Assembly: GCF_001428605.1 (NCBI RefSeq)
Contig: NZ_LMID01000013.1
Span: 349,042-413,041, forward strand
Reading direction: 5' to 3'
Length of the DNA: 64,000 nucleotides
DNA from: Sphingomonas sp. Root720
GTDB taxonomy: Bacteria; Pseudomonadota; Alphaproteobacteria; Sphingomonadales; Sphingomonadaceae
Numbering within the stretch: the stretch's first letter is position 1; each line of letters begins with the position of its first letter. The notes under the pieces were generated by a model. It was not told where the DNA came from and searched no databases. It saw nothing but the letters and a program-made list of their open reading frames with translations. The translations under genes were made by a program, and so were the position numbers. Shown here piece after piece: positions 19,769-28,842 of the stretch.

Positions 19769-20338
19769 ATGCAGATATGGGTCGGCCTCGGCAATCCGGG
19801 CGCGCAATATGCGATGCACCGGCACAATGTGGGTTTCATGGCGGTCGACACGATCGCCGAGGTCCACCGATTCGACCCGTGGAAGAAACAGTTCCAGGGC
19901 TGGTCCTCGACCGGCCGGATCGGCATGGAGAAGGTGCTGCTGATCAAGCCCGCCACCTTCATGAACGAGAGCGGCCGCTCGGTCGGCGAGGCGATGCGCT
20001 TCTTCAAGTGCGAGACCGCCGACGTCACCGTCTTCCACGACGAGCTCGACCTCGCTCCCTTCAAGGTGAAGGTGAAGACCGGCGGCGGCACCGCGGGCCA
20101 TAACGGCCTGCGCTCGACCGAGGCGCATATCGGCAACGGGTTCCGCCGCGTCCGCATCGGCATCGGCCATCCCGGCCACAAGGACCGGGTGACGGGCCAT
20201 GTACTCGGCAATTATGTGAAGGCGGAACTCGACCCGCTCGCCGCCATGCTGGGCGCGATCGCATCCGAAGCCGACCGGCTCGCATCGGGCGACGACGCGC
20301 GCTTCATGAACGAGGTGGCCCTTCGCCTCGCCGACTGA
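19769..20338 (+). CDS. pth: Peptidyl-tRNA hydrolase
   Basis: A 189-residue Pth, start MQIWVGLGNPG after a TAGGAGG site. Catalytic residues are in place: HNVGFM (His), KPATFMNESG (Asn) and HDELDL (Asp). GGGTAGHNGLRS is conserved. It frees tRNA from peptidyl-tRNAs that drop off the ribosome. It is cotranscribed with rplY only by read-through of the terminator at 19687-19718. Confidence 0.97.
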   Translation: MQIWVGLGNPGAQYAMHRHNVGFMAVDTIAEVHRFDPWKKQFQGWSSTGRIGMEKVLLIKPATFMNESGRSVGEAMRFFKCETADVTVFHDELDLAPFKVKVKTGGGTAGHNGLRSTEAHIGNGFRRVRIGIGHPGHKDRVTGHVLGNYVKAELDPLAAMLGAIASEADRLASGDDARFMNEVALRLAD

Positions 20339-20451
20339 GGAAAGCCATGCGGCTTCCGATCGGCGACCATCGCTCCCGCCGCCGGTTCGGCCGGGTCGAG
20401 GCCGCGTCGGCGCCGCCTGCCAGCCCGATCCGCCCTGACCCCACTATTCGG

Positions 20452-20480
20452 CTGACGGGGCCACGCCGATCGCCTATCAT
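20452..20480 (+). promoter_or_regulatory. Promoter of the first CHAT gene (duplicated element)
   Basis: CTGACG (20452-20457), a 17-base spacer and TATCAT (20475-20480) lie about 40 bases before the GTG start. The same boxes with the same spacing and the same distance to the start recur before the second CHAT gene, which supports both. Confidence 0.6.
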
Positions 20481-20519
20481 GGCCGGTGGTGGGAATTGTT
20501 CGCGTTGCGGGGGAGTGAC

Positions 20520-23372
20520 GTGGGGGTGCGTTTTTATTCGGCGGTCGCCATGGCCGCCCTTGTCCTGGCGTCGTCGGCGGCCCAGGCACGGCCCGACGCC
20601 GTCGCCATGGCGTCGAAAATCGACATTGCCGCCGATCCGGTCGGTGCCGTCGCCGCCTGGCGGGCAGCCCTCGCCGCGGCACCCGCGCCGGGCGCGGGGC
20701 GCGCACATATCCTGAGCAATCTCGGCACCGCCCTGGTCGCATCGGCGGAGGTCGAGGCCGCCATCCCGATCCTGCTCGAATCGCGGGATTCGCCAGGCGT
20801 CTCCGCGCGCGACAGGGCCCATAGCACGACATTGCTGGGTTCCGCGCTCACCAGCCTCAACAAGCTCGACGAGGCAGAGGCCACCCTCAAGGACGCCGTC
20901 GCGCAATGGCATGCGATCAAGCCGGAAGGCAGCGCCGAGGAGTCGGACGCGATCCACACGCTCTCGATCGCCTATTATGCGCGCGGCGATCTCGACACCG
21001 CCGCCCGGCTGGAACAATCCTCCTTCGACCTGTCGCGCAAGGTGAAGGCTCCCGAGAACGCCAACCTGGTCGCCATGATCGCGACGATGGCGATCGTCGC
21101 CGTCCAGGCCGGCAAGCTGGAGGCCGCCGAAACCTATGCGCGCGAGGCGATGACGATGGCCGGGCGCGTGCTGGCGGAGGATCATCCGATCGCGCTCATC
21201 GCGGCCAACAACTGGGTGCTGGTCCTCGCCGCGCAGAACCGCAGATCCGAGGCCGTCGAGACCATGCGGCGAATCGCTTCGATCGAGGAGAAGCGCTTCG
21301 GCAAGGATTATGCGGGGCTTGCCGTCACCTACAACAATCTCGCCAAGAGCCTGGGTTATCTCGGTCGCGCGGCAGAGGCCGAGCCTTACGCCCGGCGGTC
21401 GGTGGAGATCGGCGAGAGGACGCTGGCGCCCGAGGACGAGACCCTGGCCGCCTTCCGCAACAACCTCGCCGACCTGCTGATCGAGCGCGGCGAGAATGGC
21501 GAGGCGATGGCGATCAAGCGCGAGGCGCTGGCCGGCCTGGGCAACGCCAATCCGGTGCGCGAGATGAACATCCGCACGTCGCTGGCCAAGAACCTGCTGG
21601 CGATGGGCGACGAAGGGGGCGCCGCCGACCAGTTCGCCATCATCGGCGAATGGCAGGCGAAGAAGCTTCCCGAGACCCATCCGGATCGCATCGACATTGC
21701 CGGCTGCCGCGCCCTGCTGGCGGCACGGCGCGGGGAGCCCGATGCCGCCGCGCAGGTCGCGCACGTCCTCGACATAACCGAACGCGAACTCTTCGCCGAT
21801 GCCGATCCGGACCGGCGCAGCAGCTTCGTCGCGGACCATCTCGGCCGGCTGCTGGAGGCAAGCTGGCTGGTCGGCGACCGGCCCTCGGGCTTCCGCGTCG
21901 CGCAGCTCATGGCGCTCGACGATGCCGGCCGGGCGATCGTGGCGGTTTCGGCCCGGGCCGGGGCCAGGGACGGCCGCAGCGCCGCGCTGATCCGCAGCCG
22001 TCAGGACTTGCTCGCACGGCGCGACCAGGCGACCCGGGCGGCACTGCGCGCCTACAGCAAGGGAGGAGCCGACTACCCCACCGCCACCGCCGAGGTCGGC
22101 AGGGTCGATACCGAACTGGCCGCGATCGAGGCCGCGCTGGAACAGGCCCAGCCCGACTATGCCGCCCTCACCCGCTTCGCCGCGCTCGACGAGGCGGCGG
22201 TGACGAAGCGTCTCGGCCGGCGCCAGGCCCTGGTCATGCCGGTGCCCTTCCAGGGCGGCGCGCTGACCTTCGTCGTTCGCAGGACGGGCGGTGCCTGGGC
22301 GCGGTCGGCCGAGGGGGCGACCACATTGGCCGATGCCCGCGTCCTGCGCAGCGGGCTCGGGCTCGAACAGGCGGGACGCGGCGCGCTGGCGGATGCCGCG
22401 ATCGAACGGCCCCGCTTCGACAGGGTGCTGGCCCATAAGCTCTATCGCGACATCGTCCCCGTGAGCCTCGACAAGGCGCTGAAGGGCGCGACCGACTGGA
22501 TCCTCGCCCCCGGCGGCGGCTTCACCAAATTGCCCTTCGCCGTGCTGGTGACCGAAGCACCGAAGGGCGCCGATGATGCGGCGGCGATGCGCGAGACCCC
22601 CTGGCTGATCCGCAAGGCGGCGCTGATGCAGGTCCCCGCCATCGCCGGGATCGGCGAGGGCGACAGGCCGGCGGCAGCCGGCGACCGCTTCGTCGGCATC
22701 GGCGCGCCGATGCTCGGCGGCAAGGCGGCACCGGGCGACCTGCGCGGCTTCTATCGCGGCGGCGCAGTCGACCGGGACGCCCTCGCCGCGCTCGCCCCGC
22801 TTCCCCAGGCCGAGCGCGAGCTGCGCCGCATGCAGGATGCGCTCGGCCTCAAGCCCAGCCTATTGATCGGCCCGGCCGCGACCGAGGCGGCGGTGAAGGC
22901 CGAGGACCTCAAGGGCGTTCGCGTCCTCGCCTTCGCGACCCACGGGCTGGTCGGCGGCTCGATCGACAAGCTGTCAGAGCCAGGCCTCGTGCTGACCCCG
23001 CCCGCTGCGCCGGACGCGAACGACGACGGACTGCTGACCGCCTCCGAGATCGCCGGGCTCGAGATCGACGCCGACTGGGTGGTGCTGTCGGCCTGCGACA
23101 CGGCGGCCGGCGAAAGCCCCTCCGCGCCCGCCCTGTCGGGCCTCGCCCGCGCCTTCCTCTATGCCGGCGCCCGCTCGCTGCTCGTCAGCCACTGGGCGGT
23201 GCGCGACGACGTCGCCGCGCGCCTGACGGTCGAGACCGCCTCGCGCGCCGCGAGGGGCGAGGATCGGCCGCAGGCTCTACGCAAGGCGATGCTGGGCCTG
23301 ATCGCCGACCGCACGGTGGCGGACGGCGCCGATCCCTCGGTGTGGGCTCCGTTCATTCTCGTCTCGAAATGA
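20520..23372 (+). CDS. Secreted TPR-CHAT protease, copy 1
   Basis: About 950 residues; the GTG start is set by GGGGGAG five bases upstream. A signal peptide (FYSAVAMAALVLASSAAQA) is followed by TPR-like helical repeats to about residue 400 (for example YNNLAKSLGYLGRAAEAEPYA) and a helical linker. The C-terminal CHAT (caspase HetF-associated with TPRs) domain has catalytic FATHG (His 808) and SACDTA (Cys 859), with GLARAFLYAGARSLLVSHW conserved. It is a caspase-like cysteine protease predicted to act outside the cytoplasm. A tandem paralogue follows. The substrate is unknown; neighbours suggest a surface system. Confidence 0.9.
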   Translation: MGVRFYSAVAMAALVLASSAAQARPDAVAMASKIDIAADPVGAVAAWRAALAAAPAPGAGRAHILSNLGTALVASAEVEAAIPILLESRDSPGVSARDRAHSTTLLGSALTSLNKLDEAEATLKDAVAQWHAIKPEGSAEESDAIHTLSIAYYARGDLDTAARLEQSSFDLSRKVKAPENANLVAMIATMAIVAVQAGKLEAAETYAREAMTMAGRVLAEDHPIALIAANNWVLVLAAQNRRSEAVETMRRIASIEEKRFGKDYAGLAVTYNNLAKSLGYLGRAAEAEPYARRSVEIGERTLAPEDETLAAFRNNLADLLIERGENGEAMAIKREALAGLGNANPVREMNIRTSLAKNLLAMGDEGGAADQFAIIGEWQAKKLPETHPDRIDIAGCRALLAARRGEPDAAAQVAHVLDITERELFADADPDRRSSFVADHLGRLLEASWLVGDRPSGFRVAQLMALDDAGRAIVAVSARAGARDGRSAALIRSRQDLLARRDQATRAALRAYSKGGADYPTATAEVGRVDTELAAIEAALEQAQPDYAALTRFAALDEAAVTKRLGRRQALVMPVPFQGGALTFVVRRTGGAWARSAEGATTLADARVLRSGLGLEQAGRGALADAAIERPRFDRVLAHKLYRDIVPVSLDKALKGATDWILAPGGGFTKLPFAVLVTEAPKGADDAAAMRETPWLIRKAALMQVPAIAGIGEGDRPAAAGDRFVGIGAPMLGGKAAPGDLRGFYRGGAVDRDALAALAPLPQAERELRRMQDALGLKPSLLIGPAATEAAVKAEDLKGVRVLAFATHGLVGGSIDKLSEPGLVLTPPAAPDANDDGLLTASEIAGLEIDADWVVLSACDTAAGESPSAPALSGLARAFLYAGARSLLVSHWAVRDDVAARLTVETASRAARGEDRPQALRKAMLGLIADRTVADGADPSVWAPFILVSK

Positions 23373-23387
23373 AGCGGCGCTACCGGG

Positions 23388-23416
23388 CTGACGCGGCGGT
23401 CCCGACCGCCTATCGT
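23388..23416 (+). promoter_or_regulatory. Promoter of the second CHAT gene (duplicated element)
   Basis: CTGACG (23388-23393), 17 bases and TATCGT (23411-23416) lie just after the first CHAT stop and about 40 bases before the second GTG start. The roughly 75 bases around it align with those before copy 1, so the duplication carried its promoter. Confidence 0.6.
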
Positions 23417-23455
23417 GACCGGCGGTGGGATGGCTTGCGACGCGGGGGAAGTGGC

Positions 23456-26314
23456 GTGGGGGTTTGTTTTCGGTCGGTCGCCGCAATGGCGGCCCTCGTT
23501 CTTGCGTCGCCCGCTATCCAGGCGGCGCGGCCCGATCCGGTCGTCGCGGCCGGGAGGATCGACATCGCCGCCGATCCGGGCGGTGCCGTCACCGCCTGGC
23601 AGGCGGCGCTGGCCACCGCGCCCAAGGCGGGCGCGCGACGCACCCATATCCTCGTCAATCTCGGCGCGGCGCTGGTCGGAGCCTCGCGCAGCGACGAGGC
23701 GATGCCGTTCCTTATCGAGGCGCGGGACGCGCCGGACGCCACCCCCGCCGACAAGGCGCGGACCGCGACCATGCTGGGATCGGCGCTCGCCGATCTCAAC
23801 AAGCTCGACGAGGCGAAAGCGTCGCTCCGGTCGGCGATGGCGCAATGGCATGCGATCAGGCCGCAGGGCAGCGCCGAGGAAGCGAGCGCGATGAATACGC
23901 TGGCCACCATCCACTTCGCCGAAGGCGACCTGGACGCCGCCGAACGGGTCGGGCGCGCATCGATTGACCTCTACCGCAGGGTCCGCGCGCCCGAGGATGC
24001 CGAGCTGGTCGGCTCGATCGGCAACATGTCGACGATCACCCTCCAGCAGCGCAAGCTCGAGGCAAGCGAGGGCTATGCGCGCGAGGCGATGACGATCGCC
24101 GCGCGCATCCTGCCCGAGGATCACCCGACCGCGATCGTCGCGCTGACCAACTGGGTCGCGGTGCTCGCGGCGCAGAACAGGCGCGCCGAATCGGTCGACA
24201 TATTGCGGCGCATCGCGGCGCTGCGCGAGAAGCGCTTCGGCCCCGATTATCCGCCGCTCGCGATCACCTACAACAATCTCGCCCGCAACCTGATGTTCCT
24301 CGGCCGCGCCGCCGAGGGCGAGCCCTATGCGCGCCGCGCGGTCGCGATCGGGGAGAAGACCCGCGATCCGGCCGACCAGTCGCTCGCCGCCTTCCGCGAC
24401 AATCTCGCCGATCAGCTCGTCGATCTCGGCCGCGAGGCGGAATCGGTAGAGATCCGCCGCCTGGCGATCGCCGGGCTCGGCAAGGGCAACCAGCAGCGGG
24501 CGATGCGCATCCGCAGTTCGCTCGGCAAGACATTGCTTCACATGGGCGACGAGGACGGCGCCTGGGAGCAATTCGCGGCGGTCGACGCCTGGCAGGCGAA
24601 AAGCCTGCCCGAAACCCACCCCGACCGGATCGAGAATGCCGGCTACCGCGCGCTGCTCGCCGCCCGGCTGAAACGGCCCGGTGCCGATGCCGATCTCCTC
24701 CGCACCCTCGACATCACCGAGCGCGAGACCTTCGCCGATGCCGATCCCGACCGGCGCAGCAGCTTCGTGGCCGATCATCTCGCCCGGTTGCTCGAGGCGA
24801 GCTGGCTGGTCGGCGACCGGGCCTCGGGCTTCCGCATCGCCCAGCTCATGGCGCTCGACGATGCCGGCCGCGCCATCGTCGCGGTGTCGGCCCGCGCGTC
24901 GGCCAGGGATGGCGCCGCCGCCGCGCTGATCCGCAGGCGGCAGGATCTGCTCGCCCAGCGCGACAAGCTGACGCAGGCGGCCTTGCGCGCCTATGGCAAG
25001 GGCGATTCCGACTATCGCGACGCAACCGCCGAGGTCGGCAAGGTCGACGGCGAACTGGCGGCGACCGAAGCCGCGCTGGCGCTGGCCCAGCCCGACTATG
25101 CCGCCCTCACCCGCTTCGCGGCGCTCGACGAGGCGGCGGTGGCGAAGCGGCTCGATCGGCACCAGGCGCTGGTCATGCCGGTGCCGTTCGCCGGCGGCGC
25201 GCTGACCTTCGTGGTCCGTCCCGGCGGCGGTGCCTGGGCGCGATCGGCCGAAGGGGCGACCACGCTGGCCGACGCGGCCACCCTGCGCGCCTCGCTCGGC
25301 CTCGCGCTGGCGGCGCGCGGTGCGCTCGCCGACGCGGCGGCGGAACGCCCACGCTTCGACCGGACGCTGGCCCACCGCGTCTATCGCGACATCGTGCCCG
25401 CCGGGCTCGACCGCTCGCTGAAGGGCGCGACCGACTGGATCCTCGCCCCCGGCGGCGGCTTCACCAAGCTTCCCTTCGCGGTGCTGGTGACCGAGCCGCC
25501 GCGCGGCCGCGACGACGATCCCGCCGCGCTGCGCGGCACGCCCTGGCTGATCCGCAAGGCGGCGCTGATGCAGGTACCCGCCATCGCCGGGATCGGCGAG
25601 GATGTCAGGCCGGCGGCGGCCGGCGACCGCTTCGTCGGCATCGGCGCGCCGCTGCTCGGGGGCACGGCCGCGCCGGGCGACCTGCGCAGCTTCTATCGCG
25701 GCGGGGCGGTCGACCGCGACGCCATCGCCGCGCTCGCGCCGCTGCCGCAAGCCGAACGCGAGCTGCGCCGCATGCAGGATGCGCTCGGCCTCAAGCCCAG
25801 CCTGCTGCTTGGCGCGGCCGCGACCGAGCGCGCGGTCAAGGCCGAGGATCTCCGGCAGGTTCGCGTGCTCGCCTTCGCCACCCATGGGCTGGTCGGCGGT
25901 GCGGTCGGAAAGCTGTCCGAGCCGGGGCTGGTGCTGACGCCGCCGGCCACCCCCGACGACGCCGATGACGGCCTGCTGACCGCGTCGGAGATTGCCGGGC
26001 TCGACATCGACGCCGACTGGGTGGTGCTCTCGGCCTGCGACACCGCGGCGGGGGAAAGTCCGTCCGCGCCCGCGCTGTCGGGTCTGGCGCGCGCCTTCCT
26101 CTATGCGGGGGCCCGCTCGCTGCTGGTCAGCCACTGGGCGGTGCGCGACGACGTCGCCGCGCGCCTGACGGTCGAGACCGCGGCGCGCGCGGCCAGGGGC
26201 GAAGCACGGCCACAGGCCCTCCGCCAGGCGATGCTGGGCCTGATCGCCGACCCGGCGGTGGAAAATGGCGCCGATCCCTCGGTTTGGGCGCCCTTCATCC
26301 TGCTGGCGCGCTAG
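23456..26314 (+). CDS. Secreted TPR-CHAT protease, copy 2
   Basis: About 952 residues, GTG start after GGGGGAA. It is collinear with copy 1 over its whole length, with the same layout: signal peptide (AAMAALVLASPAIQAA), TPR-like repeats (YNNLARNLMFLGRAAEGEPYA), helical linker and CHAT domain with FATHG (His 810) and SACDTA (Cys 861). Some long blocks are identical between copies while the TPR region differs more, as expected if substrate recognition diverged. Both copies keep the catalytic pair, so both are likely active. Confidence 0.9.
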   Translation: MGVCFRSVAAMAALVLASPAIQAARPDPVVAAGRIDIAADPGGAVTAWQAALATAPKAGARRTHILVNLGAALVGASRSDEAMPFLIEARDAPDATPADKARTATMLGSALADLNKLDEAKASLRSAMAQWHAIRPQGSAEEASAMNTLATIHFAEGDLDAAERVGRASIDLYRRVRAPEDAELVGSIGNMSTITLQQRKLEASEGYAREAMTIAARILPEDHPTAIVALTNWVAVLAAQNRRAESVDILRRIAALREKRFGPDYPPLAITYNNLARNLMFLGRAAEGEPYARRAVAIGEKTRDPADQSLAAFRDNLADQLVDLGREAESVEIRRLAIAGLGKGNQQRAMRIRSSLGKTLLHMGDEDGAWEQFAAVDAWQAKSLPETHPDRIENAGYRALLAARLKRPGADADLLRTLDITERETFADADPDRRSSFVADHLARLLEASWLVGDRASGFRIAQLMALDDAGRAIVAVSARASARDGAAAALIRRRQDLLAQRDKLTQAALRAYGKGDSDYRDATAEVGKVDGELAATEAALALAQPDYAALTRFAALDEAAVAKRLDRHQALVMPVPFAGGALTFVVRPGGGAWARSAEGATTLADAATLRASLGLALAARGALADAAAERPRFDRTLAHRVYRDIVPAGLDRSLKGATDWILAPGGGFTKLPFAVLVTEPPRGRDDDPAALRGTPWLIRKAALMQVPAIAGIGEDVRPAAAGDRFVGIGAPLLGGTAAPGDLRSFYRGGAVDRDAIAALAPLPQAERELRRMQDALGLKPSLLLGAAATERAVKAEDLRQVRVLAFATHGLVGGAVGKLSEPGLVLTPPATPDDADDGLLTASEIAGLDIDADWVVLSACDTAAGESPSAPALSGLARAFLYAGARSLLVSHWAVRDDVAARLTVETAARAARGEARPQALRQAMLGLIADPAVENGADPSVWAPFILLAR

Positions 26315-26399
26315 GGCTTATCTGGTGGACCGACGCCTTCGGTTCGTAACGAGCGCTTTCATATCGCCATAAGGCGTTCGGGATCGGCCGGAAAGGAAA

Positions 26400-26431
26400 G
26401 ACGGCGCCAGGCCTCCAGACCTGACGCCGTC
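26400..26431 (-). terminator. Terminator of the FecR/barrel-protein gene
   Basis: GACGGCG and CGCCGTC (7 bp), one mismatch, then CAGG/CCTG form a long stem. On the minus strand it is followed by TTTCCTTTCC. It lies 47 bases after the 26478 stop and between convergent genes, so it may also slow transcripts from the CHAT side. Confidence 0.6.
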
Positions 26432-26477
26432 TCCTGCGGGCTGCCGGGCGGTGGGAGGACCGGCGCCCGAAGCCGAT

Positions 26478-28840
26478 CTATTTGCCGAACGCTGCCGCGC
26501 CGGTGACGGTGAGGCCGCCATTGTTGCCGCTGACCATGTAGCTCAGGCCCAGATGGCTGGCCCCCGGGCCGGCGAGGAAGCCCGAGATGTTCGCCCCACA
26601 ACCGACCGAGCAGGCCGGCCCGCCGATGGCGACCGGCAGGTTGTTCGCGAAGAAGGTCATGTTGCTCTGCACCGACATCGGGCTCTGCGAGGGATTGGTG
26701 ACGCCACCGGTGGTCGCGACGTCATAGGTGTGGCCGCCGATCCCCACATGCAGGTCGATTCCCACCTTCGGGGTCGATCCGAAGGCCACCGCCGCGCTGC
26801 CCGTCAGCGTACCGGGATCGAGCGACCCGTCGCTGATCGTCGGCTTGGTCGCCCCGACCAACGCATAGGTCGCGGTGCCGCTGGTCGGCAGGTCGGTGGC
26901 CGGCGTGCCATGGACGAAATGAACGCCCTGCTTGTCGTTGCGGTTGACGACGCTGCTGTCGAAATATTTGCCCGCCGTGGCCCCGCCCGCCCAGCGCGTC
27001 CAGCCGATCACCCCGGCGACCGTTCCCGTCTCGAACCCGCTGTTGGTGCCGATTTCGGGCGCCTCCTGGGCCGGGTTGGTCGTCCACACATATTTCACGA
27101 GCTTGCCGCTGTCGTCGGTCGTCGTCGTCGACTTGTCCCGCAGGTCGATGCCCAGCTGGTTGCCGGCATAGGCGACGATCTGCCCGGTCTTCTCCGCGCC
27201 CGCCACCGATCCCGGCGTGGTCGGGGTCGACGGCGTCGTCGGTCCGGTCGGCGTGGTCGGAAGGTTGGGCAGGACCAGCGTCAGGTTCGCGAGCAGCGGG
27301 GCGATGGCGTCGAAGGTGCCGGTCGCCGCCAGCAGGTTCAGTGCATCGCGGATCAGCTGGATCGTCGGGGCCGGAATCCCCGCGAACAGGCCATTGTCGA
27401 TCGCCAGGTTGATATATTGGCGGATCAGGTCGACCGTGATCCCGCTGAAGCCGTTCGGATTGCCGCCCCCCTTGAGGAAGGCGATATAGGCCTGCAGCGC
27501 CGCGGCATATTCGGGCAATGCGACCGGGCCGGTTCCGGGATCGGTACCCGGCCCTCCCGTTCCCGGATCGACGCCGCCGGGCGGCACGAACACGCCGGTG
27601 CCGCCATTCGCCAGATATTGCGCATAGGCGTCGAACACCGACCGGTTCGCCTGCGCGATCGCATCGACCAGCCCGCTCGACTGGAGGAAGGCGAAATAGG
27701 CGTCGATCACGTCCTGGGTCGCGCCGGTGAAGTTGGCCGGCACGCCCCCGCTCTTGATGAAGTCGATATAGGCGTTGACGACGTCGGTGTAGCTCTTGGT
27801 GAAGTCGCTCGCCGCGCCGCCCGTCGACAGGAAGTCGAGATAGGCATCGGCCAGCGCCTGGTTCTGCGCCGACAATCCCTGCAGCGTTCCCGTCGTGGCG
27901 AGATAGGCGAGGTAGCTGTCGACCGCCGCCTGGTTAGCGCCGGTGAAGGTCGCCGGGGAAGCCCCGGTGCGCAGCAGGTCGATATATTGGCTGATCAGCG
28001 CGGCATAGGTCGCCTTGAACTGGTCCCCCGCCCCGCCGTTCGCCAGGAAGGCGAGATAGGTCTGGATGATGCCGGGTTCGGCACCCGCGAAGAGCTGTCC
28101 GCCATAGGCCGACTGGAGCTGCGCCGCGAAGCCGACCAGGGTCGCGACGTCGTCGGCCGGGAAGGCCGGGATCGCCGGATTGGTCGCCGCCGCCTCGACG
28201 TTGCGCGCCGCCTGGACGACGTCGCCCGAGGCGCCGACCGCCGCCAGCGCCTCGCCCAGGTTGACCGGGACGCCGTTGGCGGCCGCCCGTGCGGTATCGC
28301 CCGCCGGCTCGACCGCCGCGCTCGTCCCGCCGCCCGACGACGCTGACGGCGCTGGATCGGCGCCGTTGGCGAAGACCCGCGAAGTCCGCCCCCCGGCCTG
28401 GCCCTGCCAGGCCGAGTCCGAATGTTCACGCTGCCGCCGAGCGTATGGCCGGTGAAGCCGTCGCCATCGACGCTGAAGGCGCCCGAAGGCGCCGTGCCGG
28501 TCAGTCGCGCGGTGGCGCCGCCGGGCAGCCGGACGATCGTCCCCGAATTGCCGCTCTGCGCGGCGACGGTGACGCTCCCGGCCAGCACGGTGACGTCATC
28601 CCCGTCGACCCTGACCGCGCCGCCGCCGACCAGCGAGACGATCGTGCCGTTGTCGGTCATGATCTGGGTGGTCCCGCCGCTGGTGCGGACCTCCTGGCCG
28701 GCCGCCAGGGTGGCGCCGGCCAGCGCCGGATCGTCGGAGAAGAGGAGCTTGCCGGCCATGGCGGGCGCGGCGAGACCGGCGATCGAGGCCGACGCGAGCA
28801 GCCCGAGCGAAAGGCGGGCGAAGATGGTGGTGCTGGTCAT
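26478..28840 (-). pseudogene. FecR-domain repeat protein with C-terminal TbpB-like barrel, frameshifted
   Basis: The reading frame is split. The first part (28840 to about 28421) encodes a signal peptide (LSLGLLASASIAGLAAPAMA, no lipobox) and a FecR-like beta domain ending GHTLGGSVNI. It then turns into arginine-rich nonsense. The frame one base back continues with DSAWQGQAGGRTSRVFANG and stays open to 26478. One missing base near 28421 restores 787 residues. The second part has a Pro/Ala linker and 20-25-residue helical repeats (YLAFLANGG, PANFTGATQDVIDAYFAFL). A C-terminal segment (ISGFLAGPGASHLGLSY...GAAAFGK) resembles the TbpB-like barrel of type XI secretion cargo. It is either a true frameshift mutation or a sequence error. 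It starts two bases after the barrel-protein gene stop, so the two are coupled. Confidence 0.72.
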
Positions 28841-28842
28841 GC

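Noticed and set aside
18883-20211. Long upstream extension of the pseudouridine synthase frame through rplY and pth
   Set aside because: It is antisense to two clear genes; GTG at 18882 with AAGGGAGG is the start.
23159-26134. 991-codon minus-strand frame over the second CHAT gene
   Set aside because: It mirrors the CHAT frame, and a similar mirror exists over copy 1, as expected of shadows of a duplication.
20520-26314. CHAT proteins as part of a type III-E CRISPR (Craspase) system
   Set aside because: There is no CRISPR array or Cas7-11 gene, and both proteins have signal peptides.
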